A stretch of 64,000 nt of DNA from Inonotus obliquus (GCA_032164295.1 JAJHTX010000004.1:1054001-1118000), one strand, 5' to 3'; counted from the first letter of the stretch, positions 1 to 12,228 are shown. Made by a program: numbers and translations. Notes: a model not told the origin generated them from the sequence alone.

Positions 1-216
1 GACTATGAAGTGATTCGTGACCTTGTTCGGGATATCTTCACCGAACTGTCTAAAGCTTGCCCTTCTGTCCTCGAGGTGAGCTGTTTGATCTCGCAAAGTT
101 TTTTGTACACCCTTGAGCTTACAACTCCTTTACTCGCGATTCCTCAAAATTAGAACGAATACCCTCGCCTCCTACAAGTTGAACCCACACTCTTACAAGC
201 CGTCATCGCACAATAA
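1..216 (+). CDS. 3' end of an unrecognised protein-coding gene (partial)
   Basis: Two exons can be read: 1..75 in frame from base 1, then an intron 76..153 (GTGAGC donor, TTAG acceptor, phase 0), then 154..216 ending in TAA. The visible C-terminal 45 residues begin DYEVIRDLVRDIFTEL and end LLQAVIAQ. They look like amphipathic helix but carry no motif I recognise. The 5' part lies outside the window. The reading rests on uninterrupted frame across a well-formed intron. The gene converges with the WDR89-like gene downstream. Confidence 0.6.
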
Positions 217-1173
217 GTCCCGTGCTTATTCCTTCTTTCCGTGACTTCCGAGTTGGGTACAACGTCTCGAGACGTTGTTAATACCAAGATGGTATGAAGC
301 AGTCTGCCTGTGGATATTCGCATTGCACAGTCTTGATGCTCTGCAGTACGAAGTTGGAACGGTGTGGCGTTGCCTCGCCGTAGGGAGAGGGGACCAGCAC
401 GAAGGAGGTAGGTATGTTGCATTATATCTGCCCTGTCCCACTTTGCAGAATTCAGAGTTTTGGTGATGCATAAGGCATCCGATGACATACTCCCAATGAT
501 GGTTTGGCTATCGTTCATGATGGTTTGACTGCCATTCATGTTCGATATGATCATGTATACAGTCGGAAACGGGTAAAAGGAAAGGATAAGGCTATGGCAT
601 TGTTTGGCTCTGAGGCAATAGGTATGAGGTGGAGAGGTAATGCCTGACCCGGATCGGTAGTCAGTCTCAGGTGTGTCGTATGTGCCTAGTAATGGAATGT
701 CGCTATGTTTGCTGGATCATGACCCTCGAATGCCTTAACCATTGCTCATTGTACTTTCTCTGAAGAAGCAATTGTACCAAGGTACGAGTGTGTCTTGATA
801 CGGCAAGCATAGTGACTAGCTAGGCCTGGAGACATACGCATACAGTTATGTTTCGTGCACAAGACATCCACTTTCTGTCAAATTTAGTCCTGGAAACAAT
901 TAACGGATTCTGGGGGGAGATTTGATATAATATGCAAAGTCTTTGTGTTTCTGGGCTTCGTAGTCTATGCTTCAGGCATCTTCTCTACTTCTTAACTTTC
1001 TTTCGCTCATCTAACTCTCTGATAGTGTACCAATAAAGAGAAATTGATAGCTTTTTTATGTTCTATAACATACAACAAAGAATCCAATAAGCGAACAATT
1101 ATATACTTCTGAGTATCAGTTAGTACGTGTTCTCTTTTGTCCCTATAACCAACACAAACCTCGTCAGTCTCTG
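217..1173. other. Intergenic, between two converging 3' ends
   Basis: Short open frames occur on both strands, but none has splice-supported continuity or a recognisable product. The stretch should hold the 3' UTRs and polyadenylation sites of the two flanking genes. I see no RNA gene or repeat here. Confidence 0.5.
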
Positions 1174-2683
1174 CTAAGACTGGCAAGAAATAGAAGATAT
1201 AATCACATTCTGCTCACTATCATCAGGATGTCGTTTGTGTGGTATATCCACATCCATATCATCATTTCCATTACTCTCAGCGTCAGTGCTAGAGGAATGA
1301 ATAGGCGAAGACCAGACGTTAAACTTTGAATCTTCGCCTCCAGTTAATAACAACCCAGCCTAATAATATAAGAAGACGATTATTGATTTGTACAAGTAGC
1401 AAATGGAGAATGAAATGTGCATGGAATACGTACCTGTTCATCCCAGAGTACACAACGAACGATCTCCGTATGCCCTCGAGAATATACTTGTTCAAGAGTC
1501 CAGCGCTCGTCTAGCTCATGGGGTGACATCAACGCGATATCTCCACTTACTCAAACTATATTAAAATCGCGAGCAGGTGAAGCCTGAGCGGAAAACACAT
1601 ACTCATTGGATCCAGCAAAAACGTGGAAAGACCCATTTCGTGAAGGATGACAGTCGATAATGTAGTCGGTTACCCAGGGAAGTATAGGATTGGGTTGTAC
1701 CAAACCCTCGCGATCAACCTGTTTCATGAGATCGAGCTATGTATCATACGATTCCGATCAGTGTTGTAATCCCGTTTACGATCAAAAATTATTATAAATT
1801 ACTCACCTCATCCGACCAAAAACCGAGCGTTTCCATATCACTAGAAGCCCAAACACTCGCCGTCCCCGATCCTGAATCCTTAGATAGCCAGCCCGCCTTC
1901 GAAATGCTACATCCCCAATTAGCAACATCGATACCCGCTTCATCTTCGTCCGCCTCATATGGGTTGGAAGTACAGAGTAACCCATCTGTTGATGCCGAAA
2001 GGAGGAGGGCGTTGGATCCGTGCTGAGAAAAGTGAACGGCGGTAACGTCATCTGAATGAGTTGATGTATGTTTCCGTAAGGGAACAGCTGGACTTCGAGG
2101 ATCCCTTTATTTTGACAAATTAACGTGATTTATGTGCTTATACGTTGTTTGAGCGCACCAGTATAATATAGATGCATCTTCGCCTTGTAAATCGGTACCG
2201 GCCGCAACCATTGATCCATCTGGCGAAACGTCGCAACAAAGAAGAGAAGCTCTTCTATCCGAGTTCTTCACTACACCATAAAGAAATTAAGGGACAGAAG
2301 GGAGAAGGAGCTATGCTTCGTCAATACACTTGAGAACTCAACCATCGAACATACTCACTTTGTACACTAACCCTCCCGGATCGTTCATCCCATGTCTTGA
2401 CAGTACCATCTCTACCACAGCTCAGCAGGACGTTTCGAGTACCATGAATGAGCTGAGCGGTACGCATATATGTAATACCTTCGGCGTGCCCGGACAAAGA
2501 GCGGAGAACTGTGCGGGGATCTGATTTATCAAGGATATGAATCGCGTTTGAAGGCGCTGATGCGGCTGCCGCATAATGAGATGGAAGTTCTGCAATTGAT
2601 ATTACATAGGAGTTGTTTGGAAAGTTTACTGTTAACAGTGGACGAAAGCTGTTGGTGAATGTGGTAGAGACGGAAAGTGTCAT
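1174..2683 (-). CDS. WD40-repeat protein, WDR89-like
   Basis: Six exons join in frame: 2683..2359, 2270..2159, 2104..1807, 1736..1603, 1545..1434 and 1359..1174, giving 388 residues, about the length of animal WDR89 (387). WD40 features are seen throughout: SLSGHAEGITYM followed by CGRDGTVKTWD near residue 90, CCDVSPDGSMVAAGTD, a THSDDVTAVHFS blade, LLSASTDGL, then GHTEIVRCVLWDEQ and LLTGGEDSKFNVW near the C terminus. The order and spacing match the WDR89 family, which forms a single beta-propeller; its molecular role is poorly defined, with nuclear or ribosome-linked scaffolding proposed. The last intron acceptor choices were forced by frame. The gene is divergent from the membrane-protein gene that starts at 3198, with 514 bp between the start codons. 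Confidence 0.85.
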
Positions 2684-3197
2684 GTTTGCTGAGCTAAAGT
2701 GTGAGGTGAGGATGGCAGAAGACGAGAAAATTAATTGAACGTCGATCGTTTAGCGACAATCACACGGACTTAATGCGGTAGGTACCTGATTAGTGCCTGA
2801 CGTAAGCCAACTGGTTACTTCTGCCGCGTGCGAGATTCGCATCAAAGGATTCCACACTCACTCTCTGTCTCTGTCTTACACCTCTCTCTTGCGTCGCTGG
2901 TCTCGTCCCTATTCTTTTACTAACTCGCCCTTGTCTCGCTTTCATCGGCCTTCACTCCTTCGGTCGTTCCTTTCTACGTTGGAAAGTTCCTTTATTCAAC
3001 ACCTCCAGAAGACACCTGTTGCTCTTCATTCGGAATCGGGACACGGGAAACTCTTCCATTCGTTTTTCCATCACGCTCGTTTTTAAGTCACCACAAGTGC
3101 AACCCGAAGTTCTCAGCTATCCCCCTCTCTTTATCTCGACCGCTGTCTATTAGTTGACGATTCGTTACGCTCTGCGCTGAGTTCTCGAAATTTGCGT
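2684..3197. promoter_or_regulatory. Divergent promoter region between the WDR89-like and small membrane-protein genes
   Basis: The 514 bp separate two outward-facing start codons. The stretch is pyrimidine-rich on the plus strand over about 2860-3130, as is usual for fungal promoters and 5' UTRs. No clear TATA element is seen. An open frame at 2793-3086 is low-complexity and has no splice partner. Confidence 0.4.
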
Positions 3198-3825
3198 ATG
3201 TCTGGTGAGTGCTTGGATGACATGAACAAGCGGATTGGTCGGGTCTCTTACGAGCACGTCTTGACTACGCGGTATAGTTCCTCCGCGCCGCCATCGTCTC
3301 CCACAGCGTCTGGACTGGAAGCTGATACCTCCTCCACTTGGTGCGCTATGACCCTAAATCATAACATGTTCTGTCATTCACCAACTACTTTCAGACCTTT
3401 CAAAACCTCTCGTCGACGATTCGGCGGCTTTGCCGGCAATCATTGTCACACCCTCTTCACCCAAGGGTTTGCGGGACTTTCAAATCGCCTTCCTCGCTCC
3501 TCCAAAGGAAGAAACAATCTGCGAACGTGTCTTCTCGCGAGTTAATAACAGCGGCAATTCCGGCCCATTCGCAAGAACGTTACTACCGCAGTTTAGGCCT
3601 CGAGCACTCTTCCTCCTTTTCATCCCAATCTTTCTCCTGTTCTGCCATTTGCTAGTTCATCGGCTTGGTACGCGCCACCCGCATTTGCACTTTGACCTGC
3701 ACACGCAAGCAGGGATCGCTCACGTTGCTGATGGTGCAGAGGAAGGTACTGGCTGGTTCGATTTTAACGATTACCGGGAGGCTCGACACGCGAGGAGGTT
3801 TGTCATCGGCGAAGAACCGCTGTAG
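3198..3825 (+). CDS. Small single-pass membrane protein, unknown function
   Basis: The model has three exons: 3198..3204 (ATGTCTG), 3278..3340 and 3395..3825, giving 166 residues. Both introns have good signals (GTGAGT...TATAG and GTGCGC...TTTCAG), and every junction keeps frame only in this combination. The N-terminal 85 residues are polar, Pro- and Arg-rich. One strong membrane helix follows (around residues 90-112, rich in Leu/Phe/Ile) after a RPRALFLLF start, and then a 50-residue polar tail containing GTGWFDFNDYREARHARR. There is no signal peptide. The tail could face the ER or Golgi lumen. I do not recognise the family. The 7-nt first exon means the start is inferred from splicing rather than from a long open frame. 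Confidence 0.65.
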
Positions 3826-4747
3826 TCTGGGTTAACAGACTTATGCGGCTTATTTATTGCTATGTCGTTTTTGGATAAACTGCAATTGATTTTCAAATGT
3901 TGGCTTTGCCAGCAGTATCATATTATTATTTCGATTGCTGCTGGTTGAGGATTTCAGCTTTTCTTTCAAATTTGTTTCCGTGGAAGTTGGATATATCTCT
4001 GAACTTTTTTATTGCTTACTGCTTTCTATAGTGTCTCATGTCTTTGTCCCTCACATTGGCCTTTGTTCTTGTCTACTGCTGGTGATTGAAGACGATGGTA
4101 GATACGATCAGGCCCGGAATAAATATGGATGGATATCGGATCTTTAGACCGACGGATTCATACTTTTGACTTTGTCCTTTCCTGATCGATGGAGGCGGTT
4201 CCGGTCGACACGGAGGCGCTGAACAGGTATGTCTTGGCATCATGGTGCTTGTCCCTCTGTGCGCTGCAAGCTATATGTTGCCGAGTTCCCCAGGCCCAGG
4301 AGTCGTGCGTGCCGGAAGTGCACAGCAGGAAAAGTCATGTTACTTAGGAGGTGGGTTAGGCTTGGCATCATTACCGTTGCTGTTGCTGGAACGAGTGAGA
4401 TTTCGTACACTGAACGAATTTATCATGCACTCACACAAGTAAGTGCGACAAATTACATGCATCTTTTACTGTGAATAATTTTCTCGCAATCGATGGTTAC
4501 TAGTGGTTACTTTGTATGCGATGTACCGCCCATGCAATAAGATCAGACGCGCCAGGGACGTTCACCGAAGACCTGTCAGCCTCGAAACGGAACGAATACA
4601 TGATCGACACGAGGGCGGAGACGAAGAGCAACAGGCCTATATAAAATCACCCCGATCATACTTCTCGACCTTCTTGTCTCTTCTTGTCTTCCCCCCATTA
4701 CCATCACCGTCCTTTCGTCAACAACCAACTACCCCGCTTATTCTAAC
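3826..4747. other. Intergenic with MARVEL-1 promoter at its right end
   Basis: No coding exon is convincing in this stretch. Open frames at 3935 and 4229-4474 lack splice continuity. The right end carries the TATA element described separately and a pyrimidine-rich leader running up to the ATG at 4748. Confidence 0.4.
4638..4646 (+). promoter_or_regulatory. TATA box of the first MARVEL-like gene
   Basis: TATATAAAA lies 102-110 nt upstream of the start codon at 4748 and is followed by a C/T-rich leader with CAACAACCAACT-type sequence just before the ATG. A consensus TATA at this distance suggests a regulated, well-expressed gene. Confidence 0.6.
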
Positions 4748-5781
4748 ATGGGTCAGAGAGCATGGCTGGGTCGTGTTATCACTTTCGGTGTGTACTACAC
4801 TCTATAAGGTTCTTTCCTGACATGCTCAATAAATTACTGCAGGTGTAATTCTTCTCTTCTCCCTCATCACCCTGGCTGTGGCGGCTGCCTACATCGCGAA
4901 GGCTGACGATCTGGGAGGCTCAGCAGAGGACTTTGCGGGTCTCGCAGTCGCAATTTCCGTCATTACTCTCGTCGTCCTTACTCCAATGTCAGCCTTTCAT
5001 TCTCTCCCTCTTCTTTAACTACTCCTTCTGACGATAGACATCACTACCTTGGTGCAGGCTTGCCATCGACTTCATCCGTGAAGGCGCCGTCACCTCCCTA
5101 ATTGTCACCGAGCTGGGTGTTACCGGTGAGTAAATTGGCGCCTTTTTAGTATGAAAAGGGTCCGTGTTGGTTGCTGAGCTTCGGTTGAAGGTGTCTTGAT
5201 GATTCTCTGGCTGGCAACGGCTGGAAGGACCGCTGACCTTACTCAGGGTCGGACCGTGAATTGCTCGTCTTTTTTTATAGGTACGCCTTCATACTTTCGT
5301 ATCGTATCTTCGGGAAGGTAATCCAACAATGTTTCCTCAAATTTAATTCCATACAGGTGACGGTGAAACACTCTGCCGTCTTTATCAAGCTACCGAGGCG
5401 TTTGCGTTCCTCATCTGGCTGCTCTGTACGTTCACCCGATTGATTTTCCGTAATCGGTGGCAAATCATTGACCATTCACTTGTATCTAGTCTTGTTTTAC
5501 TTTGGCACCCTCCTTACTTTCTCGATCATTGCGCATACTCGAAAGAACCCAGCCTGGTTCAGAACAGTTCGCAGCTTTGACTTCCTCTCGAGGCACAATG
5601 AATCCGTACCAATGTCCCAGCAACCTTCTCTTTCTCAGAAATCCGCTTACTCCCAGCAGCAGCAGCAGCAGCAGCAGCCTGCTTTCTCTCAACAGCCTAG
5701 TTATACTACAGGGGTGAGTAGTTACGTCGCTTGTGCTGCTCAGTAAACCTAAATTGTCATACGTAGGCCCCTCAAGCATAG
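4748..5781 (+). CDS. MARVEL-like four-helix membrane protein (paralogue 1)
   Basis: Seven exons (4748..4787, 4843..4987, 5058..5125, 5191..5280, 5357..5425, 5490..5713, 5767..5781) encode 216 residues. Four hydrophobic segments are seen: residues ~11-35 (VITFGVILLFSLITLAVAAAY), ~45-65, ~75-100 (VTGVLMILWLATAG) and ~130-155 (AFAFLIWLLFLFYFGTLL). The short DFIREGAVTS loop after helix 2 is typical of fungal MARVEL proteins. The cytosolic C-terminal tail begins with HTRKNPAWFRTVRSFDF, then is Ser/Gln-rich with an uninterrupted run of eight CAG codons (5654-5677). MARVEL proteins act in membrane apposition and vesicle trafficking. The next gene is a paralogue with the same intron phases. Confidence 0.8.
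5654..5677 (+). repeat. (CAG)8 coding microsatellite
   Basis: Eight pure CAG codons encode Q8 in the cytosolic tail of the first MARVEL-like protein. Because the codons are uninterrupted, repeat length is likely polymorphic between strains. Confidence 0.9.
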
Positions 5782-6459
5782 GATTGAATACGACAACTGA
5801 GTACAATTCGGATGGTACGAGATGATACCTATGTAGCCTTTTTCTGCTTATCCCACTTTTTTGTCACTTAATGAGTCACTTGCTTTGTATTTCTCGTTCC
5901 CTTGGCTAAGCAAACTGTGCTATCCTTTCCCCTCTCGATTTATCCACGATTCTGTCTATTTGACTGTCTGTACGTAGTTCCGTCTATTTGTACGAGTGTC
6001 GATCGATCGGCCTGAAACAGTAATGATGATCTAACTTGCATCAAGTGGTTGAATCTCCTTTGGTCCTTCTCCTAACAACCAACAATTTGGACAAGGATCA
6101 CAGCAAGCGGAATGTACGAACTGTCGCAACTCAGACTGTCGACGTCTAGTTTTTAATAATGATCGCATATTATGCTCGGCTAACAGCTGTTATTAATATC
6201 AACCACAGTTCCTCCTCTCACCGTGCGACTATACAATCAAGAAAGAGCGGAACAGTTTCCCTGGATGTAGATGAACAAAGGCGCCTCAATAGAATTCTCA
6301 ATCAATCAGAGTCGGGCGAGTCGGATGAATAAGGTCAGCTGCTGATATCAAGTTTTTCCGAAGTACAGGTTCTCCTGGAGATGTTATTCGTGGATTGGAT
6401 TTCTTGTTCGCAACTGTCAGAAAGGGCGCTCTTGCAATGCATAAGAAGGGAGTGATACT
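5782..6459. other. Spacer between the tandem MARVEL-like genes
   Basis: Nothing coding can be supported. The first part should be the 3' UTR of the upstream paralogue, and the remainder the promoter and leader of the second. A minus-strand open frame at 6298-6657 has no motif and no splice support. Confidence 0.4.
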
Positions 6460-7776
6460 ATGAGTAGTGAGTGACTCTCTGTACTTTTTTGATCCCTGGT
6501 AGTTCTTGGCTGATTGACTTCGTTCGTTCCCCTTCGATACTTTCATTTTCTTGTATCTGTTTTCAATCCGATGGGCGCTTTGTGGATAATTCGTATTATT
6601 TGCTTGGGTATGCTTTCCTCTTTGCGTCTCATCCGTTGTCGTTGAATACTCCATCACTAATCCTACATTACTTACTCATCTTGCATTCTAGTCTCCGTGG
6701 TCTTGTTTTCATTCGTTGTGGCGGCTCTAAGCGCATTCTACCTCTCAAAATTCGATCCGTTTGATCTCCCTGAACTACTGAGCAATACAGTTCCTGCTTG
6801 GGCGATTTTATCTCTCATCGCGGCTGCGTTCAGTATATTTCTCACCATCCCGATGTGAGTTTTTCACTCTTTCTCTACCGACTCCAAGTTGAATTTAATC
6901 GAATGATTTAATGTCTTCGCCTCCCAGGCTAATAATCGACTTTGTACGCAAGGGAGCGGTTACTTCTAGAATAATTGTGGAACTTATCGTTTTCTGTATG
7001 TTACTCATTCTCGAGAAAGATAATCTTACATCGTACGGTATAACTGACAATCCTTTCTCATTGATTTGCCCTTTGCCTAGCGGTACTATCCGCACTGTGG
7101 CTGGCAGCTGCTGCAGACACTGCAGCGGAATTCGATCTGAGCTTCCTTCGCAACTTTGACCTCCCGGAAACGTGCTCGGGTCTCTTGGACTCGATCCGTA
7201 CGTTCTCTCTTATATTTTTATGTGAAGAATGGGATCTGACGGGATTCGATTTCGTATAGCATATCTTGAACGTCTTGCGCTATCAGACCCTCTCGACTTT
7301 GGGGATTTGCTTCAGTTCAACTTCGACTCTGTCGGTATACTTTGTCATTCGCATGATGCGATCGAGATACTGGGATTCTTGAGTTGGATCTTCCGTAAGT
7401 CTCCCTTATATCCCTCTCAAACAAGAACGTACCTTGAACGAATTATCCGATGATCAATTGTCGATTATTCGCCACCTGAATGCTTTCGTAAAATACAGTT
7501 ATGGGATACGCTATTACCCTACTCATCTGCGCGCTCATCTCCAAATCCCGTGGCCATTCAGCAATTTGGACATCAACCGTCCGTAACACGAATTTTCTCG
7601 GGCGTTATAATAACCAAACACCGACTCCAAAGGAGGAGATAGTCATCCCCGGGCCTATGGCAGCGATACAGCAGCAGAACAACTATTATGCGTCGAATCA
7701 GGGCATGAAAGTGGTGTCGCAGAATGTTACTCCGGCGAGTACTGGCGCTACCATGATGTATCTTCCTCAAGTGTAG
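6460..7776 (+). CDS. MARVEL-like four-helix membrane protein (paralogue 2)
   Basis: Six exons (6460..6466, 6692..6854, 6928..6995, 7081..7197, 7260..7394, 7499..7776) encode 255 residues. Hydrophobic helices are seen in SVVLFSFVVAALSAFYL, PAWAILSLIAAAFSIFL, IIVELIVFSVLSALWLAAAA and LGFLSWIFLMGYAITLLICA. The IIDFVRKGAVTSRIIVE segment aligns directly with IDFIREGAVTSLIVTE of paralogue 1. The loop between helices 3 and 4 is longer and acidic (LRNFDLPETCSG, LSDPLDFGDLLQF). The C-terminal tail is polar with an IQQQNNYYASNQ stretch. The 7-nt first exon and 225-nt first intron make the start the weakest part. It was chosen because it is the only nearby ATG giving the right phase at a GTGAGT donor. 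Confidence 0.75.
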
Positions 7777-8158
7777 GCATTGGCCAGGCACCGTGACCGG
7801 CGTGGTGAGAAAGGGCGGGAAAGCGGAGATTATTAAGCGACTACATATAATGAGCTATGTATCCTTCAGAGCAGTACGTCTTACAGTACCCAGTAACATA
7901 TCTCTGCCTCCTTTCTAAAGGCTTAATCTATATTTATTTATTTTGTGAGGAGCGAATCTGAAAGGTAGCTAAATTGGGAAAGCCGGCTATTACCGTGACG
8001 GCGCAGATCTCCTCAACGCAGCCGAGGTTCTTCTATTTTAGTCCTGTCTGGTCCTCTAGCATTCCGCCATCCATCTTCACCTTCGTTTTTTCCTGCTCTG
8101 ATACGACTCACCTCCAGGTCTGCGCTTGATAGCGTGTCGCGCTCGGTCTTTTGGGAGT
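7777..8158. other. Intergenic, 3' UTR then promoter of the acyltransferase gene
   Basis: No coding or RNA feature is recognised in these 382 bp. Confidence 0.4.
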
Positions 8159-10306
8159 ATGGATGCGATATTTCAGCCTATAGCGGATTCGTTAGGAGCG
8201 TCAGTGGATCAGGTTAAGGTAAATTATATTTTTCGGTTACTTTCCCATACCACGTCACTCAAGCTTACCACTCAACTTTCCTCCTTACAAACATCAATTG
8301 TCCGTTAAAACTAGCTTATATCATGTCTTATCGTTTCGTATCCACTGGGAAGCGTCTTCATTCGATTACCAGCACAGAACCATGCTGTGAAACATCTGTT
8401 TAATATCGGAGTGACCCTATTTTATATGGGGGGATTGCTTGGTCTTTGGTCGGCAGTCTTGCAGCTGCTTGGTAGCGTCCTTGCGACGTATTTTATTGCG
8501 AAGAATGTGAGGGGGGAGAATATGCCTTGGATTGTTTTCGTGTAAGTCTGTACTGTTTTTTTCCCTCTGTTTTGCTTGTGGGTGTCGGTAACTAAAGTAT
8601 GAGGTTGTTGTTAGGATTGTGATGGGGCATCTTATGACCAAGTGCGTAAAATATTCTCATTCGTTTGTTGTCGTTGGAACTAACGAAACGCTGTTTAGCC
8701 ATGTCATTCGATACATGTATAATCTGAGCTACGAGACCATAGAAGTCACCGGTCCTCAAATGGTACTCACCATGAAGCTTACCACATTTGCATGGAACGT
8801 GTATGATGGTCGTCGGCCTACCGAGGTATTTCCATTCTATCGATTGTTTTCGTGTTTCGATGTTGACGCGTGATGATTGCCAATAGGAACTTGACAAGTG
8901 GCAGCTCGAGAAGCGAGTCGCAGAGTTTCCATCACTCCTGGCTTTCCTAGGCTATTCGTAAGTTTCATACCCAGTCATCTCTGCTATGATCCATGAACAA
9001 ATGATTCCGAAGCTTCTATTTCCCCGGATTCCTTGTTGGACCGTATCTCGACTTCGCATCATACACGTCACTCATCGACGAGTCGCTTTTCACTACGAAG
9101 AAAGGAAAGGAGAAGGCAACCACACCCGGTAAACGACGTGTTCCTAGTGGGAGGAAGCGCGTCGCATACCGGAAGTTGCTTATTGGACTCGTGTTCCTTG
9201 GATTGTATGTTACGCAAATTGGGAAATTCAGTTTCGCTGTTGCTCTACAAGATTGGTTTGCTCAGAAGAGCTTATTGTATCGGTACGTTTAGCTAGCTTA
9301 TATGGATCTCAGTCCCAGTACTGATAGTCGAACAGTCTGTTGTATATCCAAGTCTGCGGCTTCTTCGAGCGGACCAAGTATTATGCGATCTGGACTCTAA
9401 CTGAGGTCCGCTCATGCTTCTTCCTGATATTTAATCAAAATAATGACAAACGCGTGTAGGGTGCAAGTATCCTGACAGGACTAGGTTTCTCAGGCTACGG
9501 ACCAAACGGGGAGTCAATTTGGAATGACGCTGCTAACGTCGATATCAAAAACATCGAACTTGCATCGAGCTTCAAAGTGATGCTTGATTCGTGGAATATG
9601 AAGACCAATGTCTGGTTGCGTGAATGTGTTTATAAGCGAGTCACGCCGAAGGGGAAGAAACCTGGGTAAGTGCAAGGTTTCTTATAGTTGTTTCATTTTT
9701 CGTGTTCCTTATTAGGCTTTTCAACTTCAGCTTTAGGAGTAGTATGCTCACTTTTGGCACGAGTGCTTTTTGGGTACGTGAATAATCTTCTGGTCGGACT
9801 GGCATTTTCTTACAATTCGATCTCAGCACGGCTGCGCCGCAGGCTATTACATCGCTTTCTTCTACGGAGGATTCGTCCAAACTCTGGGCCGTCTCTGCAG
9901 ATCTCAACTCCGACCATTACTCCTCCCTCCAAACATTAGAAAAACCGACAACCCATCACCCACTCTCTCAAAACGCATCTACGACATCCTAGGCATACTA
10001 TGCGCAGTAGCTTTAACTAATTACGCTGCAATGCCTTTTATGCTGATGTCAGCAAAGGATTCGTTAAATGGGTGGAGTGCTGTTGGGTGGTACGGACACG
10101 TTGTTGTTTTTGGCGGATTGTGTTTCTTTTATTTCGGTGGGTCGAGAGTGTTGAAGGGTGTACAAGCGAAGAGGGTTAAGAAGTTGGATGGGGAGATGAA
10201 GGTGAAGATGGAATCGGGTGATTCGACGGGTGTGTCGACACCTATGCCGATGACTATCCCTCCGCCGGTTGATATGGTACTTGAAGAGGTGGACAAGAAG
10301 TTTTAG
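8159..10306 (+). CDS. MBOAT lysophospholipid acyltransferase (Ale1/LPCAT-like)
   Basis: Ten exons (8159..8218, 8315..8541, 8615..8641, 8699..8825, 8887..8957, 9013..9282, 9336..9405, 9460..9665, 9737..9773, 9827..10306) keep frame and give 524 residues. Family signatures are clear: MPWIVFVIVMGHL, then TGPQMVLTMKLTTFAWNVYDGR, PSLLAFLGYSFYFPGFLVGP, LDSWNMKTNVWLRECVYKR with the conserved polar active-site region, and WHGCAAGYY with the invariant His at residue 366. Many membrane helices are present. The family reacylates lysophospholipids (the Lands cycle) in the ER membrane with acyl-CoA donors. The C terminus ends in charged residues (EEVDKKF). This is not a dilysine ER-retrieval signal. Confidence 0.88.
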
Positions 10307-10696
10307 ACTTTGGTCTTTTAAACGGACGAAGGTGGATTCGCATAGTACTGGTTTCCACAGGTTCTACTAAAATTATATCTAGTTGTTTGGACAATTATCC
10401 ATGGTCATGAATCATGTTGTCACGATTTTTTGATGCATTTTGCGGTCGTTTTGTCGTTGTTATCGTCTTTTAACGTATTTTACTAAATAGAGACAGGTTT
10501 ACAAGCTTGATTGCAATCCTAATCGCATTTGAGGGAAGTATATATACTTGGATTGAGCAATAGGTAACGACAACTGAGGCAAGCGCATAACGCCATACAA
10601 CATGTGCTTGTCCGACCCAAAAAGCGTAGTGCACAGTACATAGCACGTCGCGGTTTGCGGACTCTGCGATATTTCCGTACCGCACGTACGAGGTAT
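10307..10696. other. Short spacer between converging genes
   Basis: The 390 bp between the stop of the acyltransferase gene (+) and the stop of eL18 (-) must hold both 3' ends. I recognise no other element. Confidence 0.4.
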
Positions 10697-11522
10697 TTAG
10701 ACCTTGAAACCGCGCGACTTGCGACGTCCACGAGCACGCTCGAACTAAAATTCAAGAAATTGAAAATAAGCATCTGCATCTGGCACATAAAATAATGCAA
10801 ACAAGAAAGGAGGAGAGAAAATGCAACAAACCTTGCGGCCCTTGGAAGTAGTAAACGGCTTCTTGTTGGTGTGAGGTCCCATACCAAAATGCTTAACAGC
10901 CTCACGAGTACTCCTCTTCCCACGTAACAAAACCGTATTCGATCCCGTAGGCGATCGTAAAGCAAGTTGATCAAGCGTCAAAACTTCACCACCAGCATTA
11001 AGAATCCTTTCCTTCGCTGAACGTGTAAAACGTAACGCCGCAATACTGATTTTAGGTACTTCGAGGATACGAACGTCGTCTGTTACTGTTCCGACTATAA
11101 CGATGATTTTAGATTCTTTCTCGGGGACGCCTGCTATTTCTTTGGAGATTTTGGAAAGGGAGACGGGTGGACGGTTTGTTTTGGAGAGGAAGAGACGGCG
11201 GAGGATGACCTGTTGAGTGGGTTAGATATTGTATCCTTCTGTCATTGAGTGCTCTGAGATATGAACCTTGTTGAATGAGCTGTCTGTCCTGCGAGCAAGG
11301 AAGCGGTACAGCTGGGTGAGCAAAGCAAATTAGACCTAACGAGTCAGAACACACAACTACGGCGACACGCACCTTGACAAGCAAGAGAAGATACGGATCC
11401 TCGCTCTTGGGAGCGGTACGATGGCCCTTCTTAACGTGGTGCTTGGCGATGTCGATACCCTACATGTAAACGCGTACTTAGCTACAATGTCCTCGCGTTA
11501 TCTGCACCAGTGCACTCACCAT
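10697..11522 (-). CDS. RPL18: 60S ribosomal protein eL18
   Basis: Five exons (11522..11520, 11459..11373, 11311..11267, 11209..10832, 10744..10697) give 186 residues, the normal eL18 length. The first exon is only the ATG; the second starts [20 protein letters not shown], diagnostic for eL18. [49 protein letters not shown] and the basic C terminus [10 protein letters not shown] also match. eL18 is an rRNA-binding structural protein of the large subunit. The gene is divergent from the Tra2-like gene, with about 700 bp between starts. Confidence 0.95.
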
Positions 11523-12228
11523 TTTGAATGTTGCCGGCCGGATGTGGAGAAAGTGTTGAATGTTAGTTTCGTGTTTAGAGCGTGGGAATTTAAAGTTAAG
11601 TAAACTGCATAGCACATGTTAATCTATTCACACGGGTGTGACTCAGCAATTATTATGTTGACCACTGGATTAATCTTTACTTTCTTAACAAGATACCAGA
11701 ACGAACACATCGCTATGATCACGTAGACCGAGGCCGACACGTTGAATTGTTATGAGCGAATTATCAGTCCATGAGTGGATGCTTGAACCTGCAACAATGA
11801 CATAATATTCATCAGTTCAGACGTTTATCCATTGCATACTTGTGCTATTGGAGAAGGGGAAAGTACTTTGTCTCTTTCTCTGGCCTTTGTGCAATCTGCT
11901 TTGCTGACGAGCGCCACTAGAGTATTGATTGTATGCTCTGATGTCGCCAAATGCAAATGATTGAGTCGACTCTTCTACACCGCGGGTACCTTATCCACCT
12001 TCGTCATAACCCTTTGTGAATCATCCTTGATTACGATTTCGAGGTACATTCGTTGAGAAATAATCATCACTTTACCTGTTTATTCTTGCTTGCTCTTTTT
12101 CTTTTTGCTTGGATAGCTTCTTTCCGCATACCGGCACGTGAGCTCGGAGCAATCCGAATGAGGTAAGCTCTTCGGTTTTGCTCCTTATGCCGTAGTCGTG
12201 GCGCACGCCTAGGTTGTCTTTAACTACC
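11523..12228. promoter_or_regulatory. Divergent promoter region of eL18 and the Tra2-like gene
   Basis: About 700 bp lie between two outward-facing start codons that are each followed immediately by an intron. Pyrimidine tracts (for example near 11870-11890 and 12080-12110) are present, but I see no clear TATA. Short open frames in it have no support. Confidence 0.4.

Noticed and set aside
2793..3086. 97-residue plus-strand open frame upstream of the small membrane-protein gene
   Set aside because: Ser/Leu/Arg-rich translation of a pyrimidine-rich promoter or leader, with no splice partner and no motif.
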